Shown piece by piece: positions 6,165-10,350 of a stretch of DNA of 10,350 nucleotides (position 1 is the stretch's first letter; each line of letters opens with the position of its first letter). The DNA comes from an uncultured Oscillospiraceae bacterium (GTDB lineage: Bacteria; Bacillota_A; Clostridia; Oscillospirales; Oscillospiraceae), in assembly GCA_934561335.1 (NCBI GenBank), contig CAKTGD010000047.1:1-10350 (forward strand), in the 5' to 3' direction. The notes under the pieces are model-generated. The model saw only the letters and a program-made list of their open reading frames with translations. It did no database searches and was not told the DNA's origin. The position numbers were made by a program, and so were the translations under genes.

Positions 6165-7104
6165 GGTATTCCTCACTATAGCATTCCGCCATACGCAGAC
6201 TGCCTTTCCGAAGTAATTCGATATTGTTTTCATCCACAACGGTATCCCGCGCCGTATGAATACGCCCCAGATATCCGCCCAGCAGGCGGCTTTTATGAAG
6301 GGCGCAGACGCCGATGCCTTTCGGGAAGCGCTTGTGATCGGAGGGGTAGAAGGCAAAGCCGGAGACCACCTCCACGCTTTTTCCGTTCTCACCCACAAAG
6401 GCTTCCCGCAGCCGCGCCATCAGCCGGGGGTCTTTCCGGCAGTCCTTTCGGGGATAAAGCTCGATGCTGTCCCCGTCGCAGACGCAGTCGAAATTGATAA
6501 GGGGCGTTCGGCCCAGCGCCTTCTTATGCTTGGCGTAAAACGCACCCGAGCCAAGAAGCCCCTTCTCCTCGTTGTCGAAAAAGACGCAGCAGACGCTGTC
6601 ACGATGCGCCGGAGGAAGGGTCAGCAGAAGCTCGGTCAGCGTCATAACGCCGGAGGTGTTGTCGTTGGCCGTGTGGGGGTTCGCCGGGCCGTCTATCATC
6701 CACCACAGCTGGAAAAGCAGGGAAAAATAGATGATGCCCATTGTCGCGGCAGGGCCGATATCCACCAAAACGGCAATAATTGCCAGAAGGAGGGGCGGCA
6801 GAAATATCAGCGCCGCCAGCAAAAGCTGATAGAGCACAATGCCCGGCAGATTGCGGGGCGTGCAGAGGTTTGGCAGCGGCAGGCGGGCGCAGGTGTCATA
6901 ATGGGCGGTGAAGATCAGCTTTGCTGTCGCCGGATCACCCACCACCACATTATCGCTGCGCCACAGCCCCCTGTGCGTCTCTATGGCGACGTTGTATCCG
7001 TTGTCCTCGAGCAGCTCCGTAAGATAGCGGCGGAAGCGCTCCTTCTGCCGCCGGGTCTTGCGCACCTCAAAGACCGTCAGGATGGTTCTGGTTGCTTGCT
7101 GCAT
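6124..7104 (-). CDS. M28-family zinc metallopeptidase with internal membrane segments
   Basis: The 326-residue protein shows the two-zinc ligand pattern of M28 aminopeptidases: H68 and D70 in TAHYD, D148 in TANDN, the glutamate pair 179-180 in DNEEKG, D206 in NFDCV, and H283 in RIHTARD. These enzymes release N-terminal residues from peptides. Two or three strongly hydrophobic segments (about 86-116 and 120-137) lie between the first ligand pair and D148, so the protein is probably membrane-bound. There is no N-terminal signal peptide, and the first 40 residues are rich in basic residues. GAGG lies 6 nt before the ATG at 7104. The end overlaps uvrA by 41 nt, implying co-transcription with it. 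The substrate is unknown and a repair role is not evident. Family assignment is firm; peptidase activity is inferred. Confidence 0.85.
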   Translation of the reverse strand: MQQATRTILTVFEVRKTRRQKERFRRYLTELLEDNGYNVAIETHRGLWRSDNVVVGDPATAKLIFTAHYDTCARLPLPNLCTPRNLPGIVLYQLLLAALIFLPPLLLAIIAVLVDIGPAATMGIIYFSLLFQLWWMIDGPANPHTANDNTSGVMTLTELLLTLPPAHRDSVCCVFFDNEEKGLLGSGAFYAKHKKALGRTPLINFDCVCDGDSIELYPRKDCRKDPRLMARLREAFVGENGKSVEVVSGFAFYPSDHKRFPKGIGVCALHKSRLLGGYLGRIHTARDTVVDENNIELLRKGSLRMAECYSEEYHAKGNFYQGRPGE

Positions 7105-7151
7105 GGTCAGCCTCGTTTCTGTATGATTTTACAGCACCCTGCGATGCGCTG

Positions 7152-7634
7152 CTACACGATGATATCCGCCGTCTTGGCCCGGAGGAGATCCAGCAGCGCC
7201 GCCGGCTTTACCTGCACCTGATGGCCGATTTTCCCGGCGGAAACGGTCACCAGCGCAAGGTCGTTTACTGTCTCGTGAAACACGGTGGGGAACGGCTTCT
7301 TCATGCCCACCGGGGAGCAGCCGCCGTGGACGTAGCCCGTCAGGCCCAGCAGCTCCTTCTGGGGCAGCATAGCCACGGATTTTTCCCCTACGGCCTTGGC
7401 CGCCTTCTTCAAATCCAGATTCTCCGCCACGGGGATATCAAACACATAGTATGCCCCGCTGGCGCCCTTCGTCACCAGCGTTTTGAACACGCCTGCGGCG
7501 TCCAGCCCCACCTCTGCCGCCACCGACACGCCGTCAACAGGCCCGTTGGGGTCATAGGAAAAGGCGGTATAGGGGATCTTTTTCTGTTCCAGCGTCCGCA
7601 TGACGTTGGTTTTCTCTTCCTTATTCTTTGCCAT
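7152..7634 (-). CDS. ybaK: YbaK/EbsC-family aminoacyl-tRNA deacylase (Cys-tRNA(Pro) type)
   Basis: The 160-residue product matches the length and pattern of the YbaK subfamily, which hydrolyses Cys-tRNA(Pro) made by prolyl-tRNA synthetase errors and so protects translation fidelity. The conserved lysine in VFKTLV (K51) and the glycine-rich block GYVHGGCSPVGMKKPFPTV (about 100-118) are the family's diagnostic elements. I chose the ATG at 7634 because AAAGGAGG lies 8 nt upstream; a start at 7655 is possible but has no such site and would overlap the end of the preceding gene's reading frame. It lies 20 nt after the TraX-like gene and 47 nt before the peptidase gene, with no terminator on either side. 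Exact tRNA specificity cannot be read from the sequence; a related ProX or free editing activity is possible. Confidence 0.9.
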   Translation of the reverse strand: MAKNKEEKTNVMRTLEQKKIPYTAFSYDPNGPVDGVSVAAEVGLDAAGVFKTLVTKGASGAYYVFDIPVAENLDLKKAAKAVGEKSVAMLPQKELLGLTGYVHGGCSPVGMKKPFPTVFHETVNDLALVTVSAGKIGHQVQVKPAALLDLLRAKTADIIV

Positions 7635-7654
7635 AGGGACAGCCTCCTTTATCA

Positions 7655-8365
7655 TTATCGATACATAGCGATCAGGGATAAAATTAGAATATGAACGGGG
7701 TAAAAGGCGTAAAAGCCGTACTGCACCGCCTTGGGGGAAAAGCCACGCCGGCCGTTATAGAGCCAGATGGGAAGCAGCGCCACCAGCGCCCACAGCTCGA
7801 TGGTTATGACACGGCCATTCATGACGCCCACGGCAAAAACCGCCAGTCCGAGTGCCTGCGCCGCCATTTTGACGGCCGGACTATTGGGGGCACGGCGGAC
7901 GGCGTAGAATACGGCCACCAGCAGCATACCCCAGCCGCCGTAATCGGTGTTGAGCAGCTCCAGCAGCCAGTAGGCCGCCACCATGACCGCGCCCGTCAGC
8001 ACAAAGGACGATGCGGCCCGCTTTTTCAGCGCCCAGTCCATCAGCCAGCATACCAGCGCTCCGGCCAGCAGCGTCCACAGCACGTTCTGGTGATAGACAT
8101 CCCCCACGGCGCCGCGACTCATCAGGTTGAAGGGGATCTCCGAGAGCACGGCGAACACCAGCAGCCGCGCCGCGTATTTCTTTCGGTTACGGGTGTACAC
8201 GCAGCCCTCGGCAATCAGAAAGCAGAAGATGGGGAAGGCCGGACGCCCCACGCACCGCAGCCACAGCGCGCCGGGAAACAGCGTTGCGCCCATGTGGTCG
8301 ATGAGCATGGTGCAAAGGGCGATGAGCTTCAGGTGGAAGCCGTTGAGGACCCGGACTTCTTGCAT
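7655..8365 (-). CDS. TraX-family integral membrane protein
   Basis: The 236-residue protein is almost entirely hydrophobic, with about seven or eight membrane segments. It shows features of the TraX family: an opening with LKLIALCTMLIDHMG, a GRPAFPIFCFLIAEG segment after the first helix, a TRNRKKYAARLL loop, and a C-terminal YAFYPVHILIL. TraX of the F plasmid acetylates the N-terminus of pilin, but chromosomal homologues are common in Clostridia and their substrate is unknown. An acyltransferase-like membrane role is the usual inference. The start at 8365 has AAGGAG 7 nt upstream and overlaps the permease gene by 37 nt, so the two are probably coupled. No conjugation genes surround it, so it should not be read as evidence of a transfer system. 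Confidence 0.85.
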   Translation of the reverse strand: MQEVRVLNGFHLKLIALCTMLIDHMGATLFPGALWLRCVGRPAFPIFCFLIAEGCVYTRNRKKYAARLLVFAVLSEIPFNLMSRGAVGDVYHQNVLWTLLAGALVCWLMDWALKKRAASSFVLTGAVMVAAYWLLELLNTDYGGWGMLLVAVFYAVRRAPNSPAVKMAAQALGLAVFAVGVMNGRVITIELWALVALLPIWLYNGRRGFSPKAVQYGFYAFYPVHILILSLIAMYR

Positions 8366-9237
8366 GGCGTATCTCCTTTTGCCAACAGAATCACACAGCC
8401 GATGACGCAGCTGACGCCCAGCACCGTCCAGACGGTCAGCGCTTCGTGGAACACGATGATGCCCACCAGCGTTTCCATCACCGGCTCGATATTGGTGATG
8501 ATGGAGGCCCGGCCGCTCTCCACACCCTCGAGCCCGCGGGTATAGAATACATACGGCAGCACCGTGGCCACGATGATCACGCAGAAGGCGCCCAGCGCGC
8601 CAGCGCCGGTGGTAAAGGTCTGCGGCAGCGTCCGGAAATCCGCAAGGAGGATCGACCCCAGCCCCGCCACCAGAAACGTCCAGTAGATCATGGTATAGCT
8701 CTCATAGTGGGCCATCCCGTAATGGGCGAATACCGTGTAGCTGGCGTAGCACAGCCCGGACAGCACACCCAGACCGATCCCCGCCCAAGAGGCGGTCATC
8801 TCGCCGCCCAGCATACCGCTGACCATGACGCAGCCAAGCAAAGACACCGCCAGCGCAATGATTTTCCGGCGTGTCAGCGGGGTTTTCCAAAGCAGGGCGC
8901 TGAAAATCACCACAAAGGAGGGCGCCAGATACAGCAGCACCGCCGCCACGGCCAGCGAGCACATGGTCTGGCACTGGAAATACACCAGACTCAGCGACAG
9001 GATGCTGATCAGACCCGAGCACAGGAAAATGGGCAGATGCTTCAGTCGGATACGGAACACCTGCCGATGAAACAGGGCGAACACCACCGTCAGCACCAGC
9101 AGTGAGCCGAAATTGCGGATAAAGACCCGGTTGCCCAGGGATGCGCCCGCCTCGGTCAGCAGGCGGTTGGAAAATCCGATAAAGCCCCAGCACACGGCGC
9201 TGAAAATCACATAGATATACGAAATATACTTTTTCAC
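8329..9237 (-). CDS. EamA/DMT-superfamily permease
   Basis: The 302-residue product has about ten membrane helices in two EamA repeats (roughly 8-145 and 152-290). The second repeat shows the usual ASIITNIEPVMETLVG and HEALTVWTVLG pattern near its end. Members export or exchange small metabolites such as amino acids or drugs across the inner membrane; the substrate here is not predictable. Translation starts at GTG (9237), 3 nt after the uvrB stop. GAGGTGA, inside the end of uvrB, lies about 10 nt upstream of the GTG and likely serves as ribosome binding site, giving coupled translation. The C-terminal tail (CKKSGSSTAST) is short and hydrophilic and overlaps the next gene. Confidence 0.88.
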   Translation of the reverse strand: MKKYISYIYVIFSAVCWGFIGFSNRLLTEAGASLGNRVFIRNFGSLLVLTVVFALFHRQVFRIRLKHLPIFLCSGLISILSLSLVYFQCQTMCSLAVAAVLLYLAPSFVVIFSALLWKTPLTRRKIIALAVSLLGCVMVSGMLGGEMTASWAGIGLGVLSGLCYASYTVFAHYGMAHYESYTMIYWTFLVAGLGSILLADFRTLPQTFTTGAGALGAFCVIIVATVLPYVFYTRGLEGVESGRASIITNIEPVMETLVGIIVFHEALTVWTVLGVSCVIGCVILLAKGDTPCKKSGSSTAST

Positions 9238-9240
9238 AGG

Positions 9241-10350
9241 TTATTTTTCACCTCGCAGCTCGATGATCTGGTCGCGCAGCAGCGCGGCATACTCGAACTC
9301 CAGCATACGGCTGGCCTCTTTCATTTCTTTTTCCAGACGGGCAATGGTCTGCGCCCGCTCACGGTCAGTGAGCTTTTTCTTGCTGAGCTTGGACGCCTCC
9401 TCGGCGCTGTGGCTGATCTCCACCATTTCCCGCACGCTCTTGCGGATGGTACGGGGGACAATGCCGTGGGCGCGGTTGAAATCGTCCTGTAGCTTCCGGC
9501 GGCGCTCCGTCTCGTCCATGGCAGAGCGCATGGACGGCGTCACCGTATCGGCGTAGAGGATCACCAGGCCCTCGGCGTTGCGGGCGGCGCGGCCGATGGT
9601 CTGGATCAGGCTGGTCTCGCTGCGGAGAAAGCCCTCCTTGTCCGCGTCCAGTATGGCCACCAGCGACACCTCCGGCAAGTCCAGCCCCTCACGCAGCAGG
9701 TTGATGCCCACCAGCACGTCGAACTCACCCAGCCGCAGGTCCCGGATGATCTCCATCCGCTCCAACGCCGCCACATCGGAGTGCATGTACCGCACCCGGA
9801 TGCCGTTTTGCCGGAAGTGGGCGGTCAGGTCCTCCGCCATCCGCTTGGTCAGGGTGGTCACCAGCACCCGCTCGCTGCGCGCCGCCCGGGCGCGGATCTC
9901 GGCGGACAGGTCGTCGATCTGCCCCACCACAGGCCGCAGCTCCACCCGGGGATCCAGCAGTCCCGTGGGGCGGATCACCTGTTCCACCACCTGATCGGCA
10001 TGCTGGCGTTCATACTCGCCGGGGGTGGCGGAGACGTAGATGGCCTGATGGAACCGCTCCTCGAACTCCTCGAATTTTAAGGGGCGGTTATCAAAGGCGC
10101 AGGGCAGGCGGAAGCCGTAGCGCACCAGACTTTCCTTGCGGGCCCGGTCGCCGTTGTACATGGCCCGCACCTGCGGCAGCGTCACATGGCTCTCGTCCAC
10201 GAACAGCAAAAAATCGTCGGGGAAGAAGTCCAGCAGCGTCATGGGCGGCGACCCGGCGGGCCGCTGGGAGATGATGCGGGAGTAGTTCTCGATGCCGGAG
10301 CAATAGCCCAGCTCGGTCATCATCTCCATGTCGTATTCCGTCCGCTGGCG
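9241..10350 (-). CDS. uvrB: Excinuclease ABC subunit UvrB (C-terminal 369 residues)
   Basis: UvrB is the helicase-like subunit that UvrA loads at damaged DNA and that recruits UvrC for incision. The frame runs off the right edge, so the N-terminus with Walker A and the DNA-clamping beta-hairpin is outside the window. Visible parts, in fragment numbering, are [10 protein letters not shown] (16-25), motif II DESH (52-55), VSATPGEYE, motif V region [15 protein letters not shown], motif [11 protein letters not shown], and a C-terminal UVR motif with [14 protein letters not shown] that contacts UvrC. The reading frame is intact throughout. The gene directly precedes the permease gene, separated by 3 nt. 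The operon promoter and any LexA site must lie upstream of the window, so damage inducibility cannot be judged here. Confidence 0.97.
   Translation of the reverse strand, partial: RQRTEYDMEMMTELGYCSGIENYSRIISQRPAGSPPMTLLDFFPDDFLLFVDESHVTLPQVRAMYNGDRARKESLVRYGFRLPCAFDNRPLKFEEFEERFHQAIYVSATPGEYERQHADQVVEQVIRPTGLLDPRVELRPVVGQIDDLSAEIRARAARSERVLVTTLTKRMAEDLTAHFRQNGIRVRYMHSDVAALERMEIIRDLRLGEFDVLVGINLLREGLDLPEVSLVAILDADKEGFLRSETSLIQTIGRAARNAEGLVILYADTVTPSMRSAMDETERRRKLQDDFNRAHGIVPRTIRKSVREMVEISHSAEEASKLSKKKLTDRERAQTIARLEKEMKEASRMLEFEYAALLRDQIIELRGEK

Noticed and set aside
6165..6398. N-terminal extension of uvrA
   Set aside because: It overlies the peptidase gene and matches no UvrA N-terminus, whereas the start at 6164 gives the canonical beginning and length.
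3363..6497. A 1044-codon open frame on the plus strand
   Set aside because: It is antisense to uvrA, whose motifs are complete. The translation is rich in G, A, H and Q with no recognisable domain, as expected from the complement of GC-rich codons.
7655..8365. TraX homologue as evidence that this region is part of a conjugative element
   Set aside because: The gene is embedded in the uvrB-recD2 cluster, shares its composition, and has no relaxase, coupling protein or type IV secretion neighbours.
6256..9105. Long plus-strand frames at 6256-7221, 7691-8545 and 8446-9105
   Set aside because: Each mirrors a well-supported minus-strand gene (peptidase, TraX-like, permease) and has the low-complexity composition of an antisense frame.
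1..10350. CRISPR array, insertion sequence or toxin-antitoxin pair
   Set aside because: No regularly spaced repeats, no transposase motifs and no recognisable small toxin or antitoxin were found; the palindromes at the left end are single and differ from one another.

Overview
The window looks like a chromosome segment of a GC-rich member of the Clostridia, most likely Oscillospiraceae/Ruminococcaceae. This rests on protein style, strong GGAGG-type ribosome binding sites, and a uvrB/uvrA/recD2 set whose third-codon positions are rich in G and C. The family-level assignment is an inference. At the left edge the chromosome meets a stretch of different, visibly more A+T-rich character.

Region 1 to about 507 has no convincing gene. 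It carries three well-formed sigma-70-type promoters, two leftward and one rightward, several perfect palindromes, and only short doubtful ORFs. It ends at 508-547 in an isolated 3' half of a tRNA gene (probably tRNA-Arg): variable loop, complete T arm, acceptor 3' strand and CCA, with no 5' half upstream. This is the classic footprint left at the distal end of an element integrated into a tRNA gene. I read bases 1 to about 507 as the terminus of an integrated mobile element that extends left out of the window, and everything to the right as host chromosome. No integrase or conjugation gene is visible here to prove it.

Region 548-785 is the original downstream flank of the tRNA. It has a long stem-loop (561-604), a strong rightward rho-independent terminator (621-662), and a leftward terminator (724-779) that closes the large operon.

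Region 786-10350 is one tightly packed leftward gene cluster. In transcription order it runs uvrB (5' end outside the window), an EamA/DMT-type permease, a TraX-family membrane protein, a YbaK/EbsC aminoacyl-tRNA deacylase, an M28-type metallopeptidase with membrane segments, uvrA, an unrecognised 102-residue protein with one hydrophobic segment, and recD2. Gaps are 3 to 56 nt, three gene pairs overlap by 23 to 41 nt, and no terminator was seen until 724-779. Co-transcription is therefore likely. UvrA and UvrB are the damage-recognition and loading core of nucleotide excision repair, and RecD2 is a 5'-3' DNA helicase, so the operon is framed by DNA repair. The four genes between uvrB and uvrA have no evident repair role.

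No CRISPR array, insertion sequence, rRNA, complete tRNA or obvious defence system was found. The most notable feature is the probable integration boundary with its outward-facing promoter.
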